In this document: positions 28,369-36,507 of the stretch, one piece after another
Layout of the letters: every line of letters starts with the position of its first letter
Numbering within the stretch: the stretch's first letter is position 1
Assembly (NCBI GenBank): GCA_016235595.1
Contig: JACRJX010000029.1
Span: 248,001 to 312,000 of the forward strand
Reading direction: 5' to 3'
Source of the DNA: Verrucomicrobiota bacterium
Lineage (GTDB): Bacteria > Verrucomicrobiota > Verrucomicrobiia > CAIQCK01
DNA length: 64,000 bases
Notes under the pieces: model-generated
What the model was told of the DNA's origin: nothing
Database searches by the model: none
What the model saw: the letters and a program-made list of their open reading frames with translations, nothing else
Position numbers and translations under genes: made by a program

Positions 28369-29268
28369 ATGATTCTGCTGAGGCTTGCCGTCGTCGCGCT
28401 GGCGGCCACGTTCATTTCGCATCGGGCGGCCGGCCAGACGCCGGCGACCCGCGCCACCGTGCCCGCCTCGGCACTGGTGGAGAAGCCGTGGGAGAAGCTT
28501 TCGCACAAGAAGCTGATGGAGTTTGGCGAGAAGGCGCTCGGCGCCGAGCCGCAGGCGTGGAAACACGGCGAGACGGAGCATTTCGTGTTTCACTTCCAGG
28601 AACTGGCTGACGCACAGAAGGTCGGGGAACTGGCGGAAGCTTACTACCGGCAGGTCCAGATGGATCTCGGCGTCACGCAGGACCGGCTCACGCGCAAGAA
28701 CCACGTCTTCATCTTCAACAACGGCAACGAGTGGCAGAAGTTCGCCAAAGTCGTCCGCCTCGACGACTGGGTGATGGGTGTCGCACGCCGCACCGAGCTG
28801 TTTCTGTTCAGCCCCCAGGAGTCGCGCTTTGCCACCGGGGCGCTCGGCCACGAGATCACACATTGCATTTTCTACCGCTTCGTATCGAACCCGGTCCCGC
28901 TCTGGCTCAACGAGGGGTTTGCCGAGTTCGAGAGCGTCCACGCCTACGCGAAGTTCCGTGGCCTCGATGAGACGCGCTACGGCAGCCGCCGCCCTGTCCA
29001 TTACCCGCTCAAGCAGTTGCTCAGTGCCACGAAGTATCCGAAGGAGGACGTTTCGAAGTTCTATGCGGCGAGCGAGCGACTGGTGCGGTTTCTGCTGACG
29101 CAGCAGGACCGGCGGAAATTCCTGCCGTTCGTGCAGATGGTGGCCAGCGGCTCGAAATCCGAGGATGCGCTGCTGTTCATCTATCACGACTCATTCAAGT
29201 CATTCGCCGCGTTCGCCGCCGCTTTCGAGACGTTCAACAGACCGCCGCCCCCGCGGAACGAGCCGTGA
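28369..29268 (+). CDS. Exported DUF1570/peptidase MA-like zinc metallopeptidase
   Basis: The protein is 299 residues from ATG 28369 with a signal peptide (ILLRLAVVALAATFISHRAAG). The zinc-binding motif is GHEITHCIF near residue 160, with the third ligand Glu probably in LNEGFAEFES, 21-26 residues further. This is the gluzincin pattern of peptidase MA/DUF1570 proteins common in the phylum. The upstream track extension to 28276 has no signal and is not used. It is divergent from the transglutaminase-like gene, about 113 bases apart. Confidence 0.8.
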   Translation: MILLRLAVVALAATFISHRAAGQTPATRATVPASALVEKPWEKLSHKKLMEFGEKALGAEPQAWKHGETEHFVFHFQELADAQKVGELAEAYYRQVQMDLGVTQDRLTRKNHVFIFNNGNEWQKFAKVVRLDDWVMGVARRTELFLFSPQESRFATGALGHEITHCIFYRFVSNPVPLWLNEGFAEFESVHAYAKFRGLDETRYGSRRPVHYPLKQLLSATKYPKEDVSKFYAASERLVRFLLTQQDRRKFLPFVQMVASGSKSEDALLFIYHDSFKSFAAFAAAFETFNRPPPPRNEP

Positions 29269-29345
29269 ACCGCTACTGGAGAGGCTGGTTGCGATGCGAG
29301 AACCAAGTGATGAGACACCTGAAAAAGTTGGAGGGGAGCGGTTCA

Positions 29346-29374
29346 TTGACAACCCCGGAGGCTGGTGTTAGGTT
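29346..29374 (+). promoter_or_regulatory. Candidate sigma70-type promoter for the PilZ-pilT pair
   Basis: A perfect TTGACA is followed after 17 bases by TAGGTT, ending about 70 bases before the PilZ start. The -10 is imperfect. Confidence 0.5.
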
Positions 29375-29445
29375 GCGTCAGAGTTGGAAGTTTGGCACGC
29401 GCGCGTGACACCGATGTAACAACGGAAAGAAAGTTGGTCCTAGGA

Positions 29446-29823
29446 ATGAAAGCCGCTAAAGCAGATCAGTCCGGAACCTTTGATCATATCACCCTGAATC
29501 TGGCCACAGGCCCCACAATAGTGCGGCCGAGTGGATTTCATCTTTCGCCTCGCGGCATGACATTCCACAGCGAGCGACGCCTCGCGCCATGGACCGAAGT
29601 GGAGGTGGAGGTCGAAGCGCCCGGCGACGGCTCGAAACACCGCATGATTCGTTGCGCGGGCATCGTGGTTCAATGCGAGACCTCCCCCCGCCACAACGGC
29701 TACGACATTACACTGCTCTTCCTGGAACTCAACAAGCGCGCCTTGGCTGATCTCAGCAAGATTTCCCGGCTTCACCCCCACTCCGCTGCGCATCGTAACG
29801 CTGTTGTCGGCTTCCGCGTTTGA
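29446..29823 (+). CDS. PilZ-like (c-di-GMP receptor-type) protein
   Basis: The protein is 125 residues from ATG 29446; TTG 29434 is an alternative with a better-spaced GGAAAG. The pattern LSPRGMTFHSERRLAPWTEV, then IRCAGIVVQCE and GYDITLLFLELNKRALADLSK, resembles the beta-barrel and terminal helix of PilZ domains. The RxxxR part of the c-di-GMP site is not clear, so ligand binding is uncertain. It is followed 15 bases later by pilT, so it is likely a regulator of pilus retraction. Confidence 0.65.
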   Translation: MKAAKADQSGTFDHITLNLATGPTIVRPSGFHLSPRGMTFHSERRLAPWTEVEVEVEAPGDGSKHRMIRCAGIVVQCETSPRHNGYDITLLFLELNKRALADLSKISRLHPHSAAHRNAVVGFRV

Positions 29824-29838
29824 CCGCGGCCCGCTCGC

Positions 29839-30936
29839 ATGGACCTCCTCCAGAGCCTCCTGCAAACTGCCGTCCAGCAGGGCGCCTCTGATATTCATCT
29901 GAAAGCCGGCGCTGTGCCGACACTGCGGATTGCCCGCCGGCTCTGTGCAGCGGATATGCCCGCGCTCACGGAAGAGCAAATGAGCGAATGGGTCCAATAT
30001 CTCCTGCCGGTGGCCTTGAATGACCGGTTCGCACAAGGACACGAAGCGGATTTCCCCTACACTGCCGAGGGCATCGGGCGATTTCGCACCAACATCTTCC
30101 GCCAGCGCGGCAAGCTCTGCATCGCCATGCGCTACGTCAAGGCCGCCATCCCCAGCTTCGACGAATTGCACCTGCCGGGGGACGCGCTGCGCAAGATCGC
30201 CTCGGCATCCGGTGGCATCGCGCTTGTGGCAGGCGCGGTCGGCAGCGGCAAGTCTACGACGCTTGCTGCGATCATCGAATTCATCAACCAGACCGCGCGC
30301 AAGCACATCATCACCCTCGAAGACCCGATCGAGTATCTGTTCGAGGACCGCCAGTCGCTCATCGAGCAACGCGAGATCGGCCTCGACACGGCCAGTTTCG
30401 ACACGGCGTTGCGACATATCATCCGGCAGGACCCGGACGTCATCGTGATTGGCGAAATGCGGGACGCCGCCAGCTTCATGGCCGGTCTTCACGCTGCCGA
30501 TACGGGCCATCTCGTGCTGACGACGCTTCATGCCAACAGCGCCGCGCAGGCCGTGAGTCGCATCCTGGACTTCTTCCCGTCAGACGAGCGCGAGCCGGTT
30601 CGCCGGCAACTCGGCGTCACACTTAACGCCATCTTTTGCCAGCGGCTGGTGCCCGCGCGCGCCGGCGGCGTCGTGCCGGCGGTGGAAATCCTGCGTAACA
30701 ACGCCACCGTGAGGAACCTTTTTGAAACCAACCAACTCGACAAGCTCCACGCCGCTGTTGAGAATGGCAGCGATGACGGCATGCAGACGTTCAACCAGTC
30801 GCTCTACCAACTGGTGAAGTCGGGCGCCATCACCGAGCAAGAAGCGCTCGCCAAATCCACCACGCCGCAGCAGCTCACGATGAACTTGCGTGGCATCTTC
30901 CTCGACGAATCGCGCCGGATCATGGCCAGCGGGTAG
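29839..30936 (+). CDS. pilT: Type IV pilus retraction ATPase, PilT/PilU family
   Basis: The protein is 365 residues, the usual length. It begins with GASDIHLKAG, the N-terminal PilT signature. Walker A is GAVGSGKSTT near residue 131 (the second residue Ala is slightly unusual), the Asp box is ITLEDPIEYL, Walker B is DVIVIGEMRD, and the His box is TGHLVLTTLHANSA. It powers pilus retraction at the inner membrane. PilT versus PilU cannot be settled without the rest of the pilus genes, which are not in the window. It pairs with the PilZ-like gene. Confidence 0.92.
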   Translation: MDLLQSLLQTAVQQGASDIHLKAGAVPTLRIARRLCAADMPALTEEQMSEWVQYLLPVALNDRFAQGHEADFPYTAEGIGRFRTNIFRQRGKLCIAMRYVKAAIPSFDELHLPGDALRKIASASGGIALVAGAVGSGKSTTLAAIIEFINQTARKHIITLEDPIEYLFEDRQSLIEQREIGLDTASFDTALRHIIRQDPDVIVIGEMRDAASFMAGLHAADTGHLVLTTLHANSAAQAVSRILDFFPSDEREPVRRQLGVTLNAIFCQRLVPARAGGVVPAVEILRNNATVRNLFETNQLDKLHAAVENGSDDGMQTFNQSLYQLVKSGAITEQEALAKSTTPQQLTMNLRGIFLDESRRIMASG

Positions 30937-30970
30937 GAGGAACGAAGAAGCAGGAGTCTCGTTCGGCTCC

Positions 30971-32266
30971 TCACTGTCGTTCGTGGTTCTTTACCAGCTT
31001 CTCCAGCGCCTCCAGTGTCCTTTCCGTTGCCCCACTGCCTTGGGCGATGACCTGTCGCGCGTGCTCGGCGATCTCGCGTCGCCGCTCCGGTTTCGCCAGC
31101 AGTTCCTCCAGCGCTGGTCGCAGTGCCTTCTCGTCCGCCACCTGCACGCCGGCGCCGGCGCGCACAAAATCATCGGCGATGGCCTCGAAGTTCTGCATCG
31201 CCGGCCCGAACAACACAGGCGCGCCCGTGGCTGCCGCTTCGATGATGTTCTGCCCGCCGCGGCCTCGCAGGCTCTTGCCGACAAAAATTACGGTTGCCGC
31301 TTCGTAGAAAGCCTTCAGTTCGCCGGTCGTGTTTAGCAGCAGGCAATCCGCACCCGGCTGCGGCGGTTGGGTTCGTAGCGTCACGCGCACGCCGCAGCGC
31401 TCCGCCACAGCAAGGACCTCCTTCGTCCGTTCCGGGTGGCGCGGCGCGAGCACCAGGAATAGCGATGGGAATGTCGCGCGCAGCTCGCGGAACACGCGGA
31501 ACGCAATTTCCTCTTCGCCGGCGTGCGTGCTGCCGCAGACCCAGATGGGCCGGTCGTCACCGACACCGCAGGCGCGGAGAAACTCCCTGGCCTGCGCGCT
31601 CACCGGTGACGGCACCTGCGCTTCGTCGAACTTCAGGCTGCCCGTCGTACGCAGTGCCACGTCCCGCGCGCCAAGCTTGCGGAACCGCCCGGCATCGCGT
31701 GCGCCTTGCGCACAGACCAGGTCGAACGCGCCGAACACGCGCCGCGAAAGACTGCCGATACAACGATAGCCGCGGAACGATTTCTCCGACATCCGGCCGT
31801 TGACCATCGCCACCGGCACGCCGCGCCGTGCGGACTGCAACACCAGCGTTGGCCAGACTTCGGTTTCCACCACGATCACCAGCCGGGGCCGAAGCAAATC
31901 CATTGCGCGATTCATGCAGGGCAGGAAATCGAGAGGGAAGTAAATCACCAGCACGCCGGGCGGCGCCTGTTTGCGAGCGAGCGCCTGGCCCGTCGAGGTC
32001 GTCGTGCTCAGCGCGATGCGCAGGTCCGGCCAGCGCCGGCGCATTCGCTCAATGAGCAACAGCGCCACGCGCGTTTCGCCGACGCTCACCGCCTGAATCC
32101 ACACAAAGCCGCCGTTGCCGGCTTCCTGCCGGACCTCGGTGGAGTAGATAGCAAACCGCTGCCAGAAGCCGCGGGCAAAGTTGCCGCGCCGAAGCATCTT
32201 CAGCAGGTAGAATGGCGACGACAGCAGGAGTCCGACAGCGAACAACACTTGGAGCAAGAAAAGCAT
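30971..32266 (-). CDS. waaA: 3-deoxy-D-manno-octulosonic acid transferase
   Basis: The protein is 431 residues. An N-terminal membrane anchor (FLLQVLFAVGLLLSSPFYL) is followed by the GT30 core: IQAVSVGETRVALLLIERM, LSTTTSTGQALA, VVETEVWPTLV and RGGQNIIEAAATGAPVLFGP. It transfers Kdo from CMP-Kdo to lipid A precursors on the cytoplasmic face of the inner membrane, evidence for a Gram-negative envelope. It converges with pilT. No RBS of note. Confidence 0.95.
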   Translation of the reverse strand: MLFLLQVLFAVGLLLSSPFYLLKMLRRGNFARGFWQRFAIYSTEVRQEAGNGGFVWIQAVSVGETRVALLLIERMRRRWPDLRIALSTTTSTGQALARKQAPPGVLVIYFPLDFLPCMNRAMDLLRPRLVIVVETEVWPTLVLQSARRGVPVAMVNGRMSEKSFRGYRCIGSLSRRVFGAFDLVCAQGARDAGRFRKLGARDVALRTTGSLKFDEAQVPSPVSAQAREFLRACGVGDDRPIWVCGSTHAGEEEIAFRVFRELRATFPSLFLVLAPRHPERTKEVLAVAERCGVRVTLRTQPPQPGADCLLLNTTGELKAFYEAATVIFVGKSLRGRGGQNIIEAAATGAPVLFGPAMQNFEAIADDFVRAGAGVQVADEKALRPALEELLAKPERRREIAEHARQVIAQGSGATERTLEALEKLVKNHERQ

Positions 32267-32284
32267 CGAGCAGACTTTAACGAG

Positions 32285-32330
32285 TGAACGGTGAAGAGTG
32301 AAGAGTGGAATTCAGAGTTCAAACACGCCG
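32285..32330 (+). repeat. Short purine-rich dispersed-type sequence
   Basis: GAACGGTGAAGAGTGAAGAG followed by TGGAATTCAGAGTTC lies in a gap and looks like the low-complexity dispersed filler common in these genomes. It resembles in style, but is not identical to, the repeat-like stretch at 43.74-43.86 kb. Confidence 0.35.
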
Positions 32331-32422
32331 CGCCACCAGGAATGGGGCGGCCAAGGTTATTTGATCGGGTTCAAGCGGTTGTTGTCGCTGGATGGAGAAC
32401 CTCCTGGCGCCGGGTCCACTGT

Positions 32423-33304
32423 CTATTTCAGCCGCGTTTGCCGGGCGGCGAGCAGGTGTTCCAAGCTGTGGGGGATGACGAGGTCGAGTGAGTTGTCGAT
32501 GGCGCGTTTGTCGTGGTCGAAGGTGTGAATGACGATGCGCTCAAGCTCGACGTCCACGACGCGGCTGTGGCGTTTGATCTCTCGAGCCCAATCGGCGCTG
32601 GTGGTGCCGGTGTGGACGAAGTGGATGCCGAGAGTATTAATGATGGCGTTGGGATGGGCCTGGCTGAGGTGGCTGTGGCCGCTGAACCAAAAGAGGATGT
32701 GCTTGTGCCGGCAGCACAGGTCCATCATCTGGCCAGGGGCGTGATTCTGGTTGATGTAAGCGTTGCCGGCGCGGACGTGCAGTTCGGGGTGGACGACGAG
32801 GTTGGAACCGAGCACGGGGGCGTGACAGGCGACGACGACGGGACGGCCGTCGCAGCGCTTAAGTTCATCGTCAGCCCAGGCGAGCTGCCGCTGCGTGAGG
32901 TAAACCTCGTGCGGCTGGAGGGTGTGCTCGCGGAATCGCTCATTGCTCAGGAACAGGAACGTCAGCGGGCCGCGATCCTCGCGATGCCATGGCAACCGGT
33001 AGCCGTGGGTGCGCAGCCACATGACAATGTTCTCGCGGTCCGTCTCGATCGGCTCGAATTCGATGTCGTGGTTGCCGATGAGGTTGCGCCACGGCATTTC
33101 CAAGCCGTTCAGCAATTCCACGGCGCGGTGCGTCATTTCCGGCCCGCCCGCGCCTGGTTGGCCGCTGACGTCGCCGAGCACCATCGTGTAGTCGGCTCCC
33201 AGTTTGTTGATATCGTCAATCAGCACGCGGTCGGCCAACGCTGTTTTCGCGCTGAAATGACAGTCGGCGATGACACAAAATCTGAATTTAGGTTCCACGT
33301 TCAC
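32423..33304 (-). CDS. Calcineurin-like metallophosphoesterase
   Basis: The protein is 293 residues with GTG start, no signal peptide. Metal-binding motifs are in order: ADCHFS near residue 12 (D-x-H), MVLGDVSG (GD), LIGNHDIEFE (GNHD), VACHAPV and FSGHSHLSQ (GHSH). This is a cytoplasmic binuclear phosphoesterase of unknown substrate, possibly a CpdA-like phosphodiesterase. It is divergent from rpmH. Confidence 0.85.
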   Translation of the reverse strand: MNVEPKFRFCVIADCHFSAKTALADRVLIDDINKLGADYTMVLGDVSGQPGAGGPEMTHRAVELLNGLEMPWRNLIGNHDIEFEPIETDRENIVMWLRTHGYRLPWHREDRGPLTFLFLSNERFREHTLQPHEVYLTQRQLAWADDELKRCDGRPVVVACHAPVLGSNLVVHPELHVRAGNAYINQNHAPGQMMDLCCRHKHILFWFSGHSHLSQAHPNAIINTLGIHFVHTGTTSADWAREIKRHSRVVDVELERIVIHTFDHDKRAIDNSLDLVIPHSLEHLLAARQTRLK

Positions 33305-33382
33305 AGTTCAAGCTATCAAAACCCGCTGATATTAGCCAAGATAGCGCCAAACGCCAGCACTCTCCGCCGGCTTTGAGCCAAC

Positions 33383-33410
33383 TTGACAAGGCGGGAAGTG
33401 CCGGTATGAT
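33383..33410 (+). promoter_or_regulatory. Sigma70-type promoter of the rpmH-rnpA-yidD-yidC-jag cluster
   Basis: A perfect TTGACA is followed after 16 bases by TATGAT, 36 bases before the rpmH ATG. It is the best promoter match in the window and sits where a strong ribosomal-protein promoter is expected. Confidence 0.75.
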
Positions 33411-33445
33411 GCGCGGGCTTTTATCGGAAACGTTGGAGTTTGCTT

Positions 33446-33583
33446 ATGAAACGAACCTTTCAACCTCATCGCCTCCGGCGCGTGCGCAAGCACGGCTTTC
33501 TGGCCAAGACGCGCACCAAGGCCGGTCGCGCGACCTTGAACCGCCGGCGCCGCAAGGGCCGTAAACGCCTGACGCAAGTCTGA
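33446..33583 (+). CDS. rpmH: 50S ribosomal protein L34 (missing from the ORF track)
   Basis: The protein is 45 residues: [19 protein letters not shown] at the start and [13 protein letters not shown] at the end, the invariant L34 pattern. It is too short for the ORF track. TTGGAGTTTGCTT precedes the ATG. rnpA starts five bases after the stop, the near-universal bacterial order. Confidence 0.97.
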   Translation: MKRTFQPHRLRRVRKHGFLAKTRTKAGRATLNRRRRKGRKRLTQV

Positions 33584-33588
33584 GCCGC

Positions 33589-33945
33589 GTGAAACGCACG
33601 CTCCGCAAGCGGGAGCGGCTGCAGCACGGCACGGACTTCCGGCGCGCGCGCGCAGAAGGGCGCAAGCTGACAGGCCGCTTGATGTTGCTGAACGTGCTGC
33701 GGGCGGAGGACCTGTTGGGCCGCCGGCTCGGCGTGGTCACCAGCCGCAAACTCGGCTGCGCCGTCGTGCGGAACCGCGCCCGCCGTATCGTGCGGGAAGC
33801 CTGGCGGCTGATTCAGGAACAGCTTGTGGATCCCTGCGATGTGGTCGTGGTTGTGCGGCGTGGAATGGTCGGCTGCGTGATGCAGGATGCGCAGGATGAG
33901 TTGTTGCGGTTGCTGAAGGCGGCGGGCGCGCTAAGAGAAATATAA
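33589..33945 (+). CDS. rnpA: Ribonuclease P protein component
   Basis: The protein is 118 residues from GTG 33589. It is short and very basic, with LRKRERLQHGTDFRRARAEG at the start and the RNR-type motif VVRNRARRIVREAWR (residues about 60-75), the RNA-contacting helix of RnpA. It assists the RNase P RNA in tRNA 5' processing. It lies five bases after rpmH. Confidence 0.95.
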   Translation: MKRTLRKRERLQHGTDFRRARAEGRKLTGRLMLLNVLRAEDLLGRRLGVVTSRKLGCAVVRNRARRIVREAWRLIQEQLVDPCDVVVVVRRGMVGCVMQDAQDELLRLLKAAGALREI

Positions 33946-33979
33946 TGGGTGACACATGCGCGATAGCGCATAGCTGAAA

Positions 33980-34279
33980 ATGAGTTGGCTTTTGATCAAA
34001 CTGTTGCGGGCTTACCAGCTTGTCATTTCGCCGGCGTTGCATGCTCTGCTGCCGGCGGGGTCGGGCTGCCGTTTCACGCCCACCTGCTCGCAATACGCCA
34101 TGGATGCAGTGCGGACGCACGGCGCACGGCGCGGGCTGTGGCTTGCGGTACAGAGGCTGGCACGCTGCCATCCATGGGGCGGCCACGGCTATGATCCGGT
34201 GCCGGCTCCCGACGGGTCACCCACCACTCATCACGAATCGCGGTTTTCACAGCCGTCTGTGGCAAGGTCAAATGGATAA
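33980..34279 (+). CDS. yidD: YidD, membrane protein insertion efficiency factor
   Basis: The protein is 99 residues with [39 protein letters not shown] and [17 protein letters not shown], the complete YidD signature with its conserved cysteines. The C-terminal 20 residues after DPVP are an extension caused by the overlap with yidC. It assists YidC at the inner membrane. It overlaps the yidC start by eight bases. Confidence 0.95.
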   Translation: MSWLLIKLLRAYQLVISPALHALLPAGSGCRFTPTCSQYAMDAVRTHGARRGLWLAVQRLARCHPWGGHGYDPVPAPDGSPTTHHESRFSQPSVARSNG

Positions 34280-36017
34280 GAGAGGCATCGTTATCGTCGT
34301 CATCTGCTTTGCCGTCGTTTTTGGATGGCAGGCGGTGGTGAGTCATTATTGGCCGGGGCCGCCGCCGGGCACGGAGCGTGTCACTAAAGGAGGCACGTCC
34401 ACCAACACTGTCGCGCGTCCCGCGCGGCCGCCGGAGATGAAAGCCGCACCGGCGTCCGCGCCGGTGGTGGTCGCGCCGCCGACCGCTCCGCTTGCGCCGA
34501 AGCCGCCGGAGAAAACCGTTACGCTGGAGAACAAGCTGCTTCGCGCAGAACTGACCACCTACGGCGGCGGCATCCGCGATGTGTTGTTGAAGGAGTGGAA
34601 GATCAGCAGCACGAATCAGGCGCCGGTGATGCTGAACCGTTTTGCGTCGGAGCCGGTGTTCGCGCTGACGGGTGGCTCGACGAAGGGCACCAACGGCGTG
34701 GCGTCGGTGCTCGCATGGCCGGGCGCGGACAGCAATGCCGTTTACACGCTGACGGAGAGCGCGCGGGATCGTGTGGTGTTCACGAGCGACGCGGTGGTCG
34801 GGCTGCGCATCGTCAAGGAGTTTGCGCTGGGCAACGACTATACGCTGACATGCCGTGTGCGGATTGAAAACAACGGCAAGCAGGCGGTCGAAACGCCGGC
34901 GTTCGGCGTGGCGGTTGGCACGGCCGGGCAACTGGACGAACTAGACGACGCTACCTACGTCAATGCCGACTACTGGGGAAGCGGCGTCAGTCCTACGGGC
35001 CGAGCCCAGGTTACCTACACGCCTGCGAGTTCGATGCTGAAAGAGGACGTGTTGACCACGGCTGGAGCCCAATGGGCGGCGGTGAAGAACCGCTACTTCG
35101 CGTTGGTCCTGACGCCAAAGGACCCGGCTGGCGGATTTCACGCGCAGAAGGTGGAGCTGCCGCGCATGCTCACGCCCTCGGCCAGCACGGCGCCAGTGGG
35201 CGCGCATGCGTGGTTGTTGATGGGAAGTGTGAAGGTGGACGCGGGCGCTTCGGTCACGCGCGAGTTCCAGCTTTACGCAGGGCCGAAGGAATACACGCGG
35301 CTCGTCGCGCTCGGCAACAAGCAGGAGGAAGTGATGGAGTTTGGTTGGTTTGGCCGGATCGCCGAGGCGTTGCTTTGGAGCCTCACGACCCTTTACAAGG
35401 TCATTCCCAACTACGGCATTGCCATCATCATCATCACCATCGTCATCAAGCTTCTCTTCTGGCCGATCCAGGCGATGAGCACGCGCTCGATGAAGCGGAT
35501 GCAGGAGTTGCAGCCGCTGATCGCCAAGCTCAAGGAAAAATACCCCGACGATCCGCAGAAACAGCAGCAGGAAATGATGAAGCTCTACAAGGAGCACAAG
35601 GTCAACCCGATGGGTGGTTGCCTGCCGTTGCTGGCGCAGATTCCGGTTTTCATTGCGCTCTACAACATGCTGCGGACTGTCGTCGAATTGCGCGGCGCGA
35701 AGTTCCTCTGGATCAACGACCTCAGCCTGCCCGACACGATCTTTACGATCGGCGGGCTTCCGATCAATCCGCTGCCGCTGGTGATGTGTGCCACGACGCT
35801 TTGGCAGCAGAAACTGACGCCGACCACTTCCGCCGACCCGACGCAGCAGAAGATGATGATGCTGATGCCACTGATGTTCGTGTTCATGTTCTACAGCATG
35901 TCGAGCGGTTTGGTGCTCTATTGGACCGTGCAGAACCTGCTCAGCATCCTCCAGCAATGGCTGGCCCTGCGCGACACGAAGAAACCCGCCGCAGTTCCGG
36001 CGCCGACCCGACGGTGA
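34272..36017 (+). CDS. yidC: Membrane protein insertase YidC
   Basis: The protein is 581 residues from ATG 34272; the track frame starts at 34020 inside yidD. One N-terminal helix ([19 protein letters not shown]) is followed by a Pro/Ala linker, the periplasmic beta-supersandwich (about 80-340), and the conserved five-helix core with [40 protein letters not shown] and [20 protein letters not shown]. This is the Gram-negative type with a large periplasmic domain. It inserts proteins into the inner membrane alone or with Sec. The jag gene follows four bases later. Confidence 0.96.
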   Translation: MDKRGIVIVVICFAVVFGWQAVVSHYWPGPPPGTERVTKGGTSTNTVARPARPPEMKAAPASAPVVVAPPTAPLAPKPPEKTVTLENKLLRAELTTYGGGIRDVLLKEWKISSTNQAPVMLNRFASEPVFALTGGSTKGTNGVASVLAWPGADSNAVYTLTESARDRVVFTSDAVVGLRIVKEFALGNDYTLTCRVRIENNGKQAVETPAFGVAVGTAGQLDELDDATYVNADYWGSGVSPTGRAQVTYTPASSMLKEDVLTTAGAQWAAVKNRYFALVLTPKDPAGGFHAQKVELPRMLTPSASTAPVGAHAWLLMGSVKVDAGASVTREFQLYAGPKEYTRLVALGNKQEEVMEFGWFGRIAEALLWSLTTLYKVIPNYGIAIIIITIVIKLLFWPIQAMSTRSMKRMQELQPLIAKLKEKYPDDPQKQQQEMMKLYKEHKVNPMGGCLPLLAQIPVFIALYNMLRTVVELRGAKFLWINDLSLPDTIFTIGGLPINPLPLVMCATTLWQQKLTPTTSADPTQQKMMMLMPLMFVFMFYSMSSGLVLYWTVQNLLSILQQWLALRDTKKPAAVPAPTRR

Positions 36018-36021
36018 TTTT

Positions 36022-36474
36022 ATGGCGAACGATCCGAAACAGATGTTGAGCGAGTTGGTCCGCCTGATGGACTTCGAAGGCAAGGTGGACCAGTTCCAAA
36101 CCGAAGAAGGTATTCTGTTGCACATCGAGTCTGCTGAGGGCGGCCGCCTTATCGGCAAACAAGGCCAGACCCTCAGCCATCTCCAGTTCCTGCTGAATCG
36201 GATGCTGCGCAAGCAGAACCCCGAAGCGCCGCACGTGATCGTGGACGTGTGCCGCTATCGCGAACGCGCGCGCGACCTGCTCATCAAACACGCACAGGAG
36301 CAGGCTGACCGCGTCCGTCGCTGGGGCGATCCCATTCAGCTCGAACCGCTGAGTCCCTACGAGCGGCGTGTCATTCATCGCTTCTACGCCAACGACCCGG
36401 AGATCGAGACCGTCAGCGAAATGGGCGACGAAATGGGCCGGAAGAAAATCACGCTCCAGTTGCGGAAGAAATAG
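36022..36474 (+). CDS. jag: Jag/KhpB-type KH-R3H RNA-binding protein
   Basis: The protein is 150 residues. The KH core is GRLIGKQGQTLSHLQFLLN (residues about 45-63) and the R3H domain is YERRVIHRFYANDPEIETVSEMG. It lacks the N-terminal Jag_N domain of Firmicutes Jag, as is common in Gram-negatives. Binding of RNA is expected; its role next to yidC is unknown. A weak hairpin (GCGGG/CCCGC) lies just after the stop. Confidence 0.9.
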   Translation: MANDPKQMLSELVRLMDFEGKVDQFQTEEGILLHIESAEGGRLIGKQGQTLSHLQFLLNRMLRKQNPEAPHVIVDVCRYRERARDLLIKHAQEQADRVRRWGDPIQLEPLSPYERRVIHRFYANDPEIETVSEMGDEMGRKKITLQLRKK

Positions 36475-36507
36475 CGCGGGCAGCCCCGCAGGGTTTCCAG
36501 CCTTCGC

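Noticed and set aside
33305-33445. Possible replication origin next to rpmH
   Set aside because: No DnaA boxes, AT-rich unwinding region or dnaA gene is visible.
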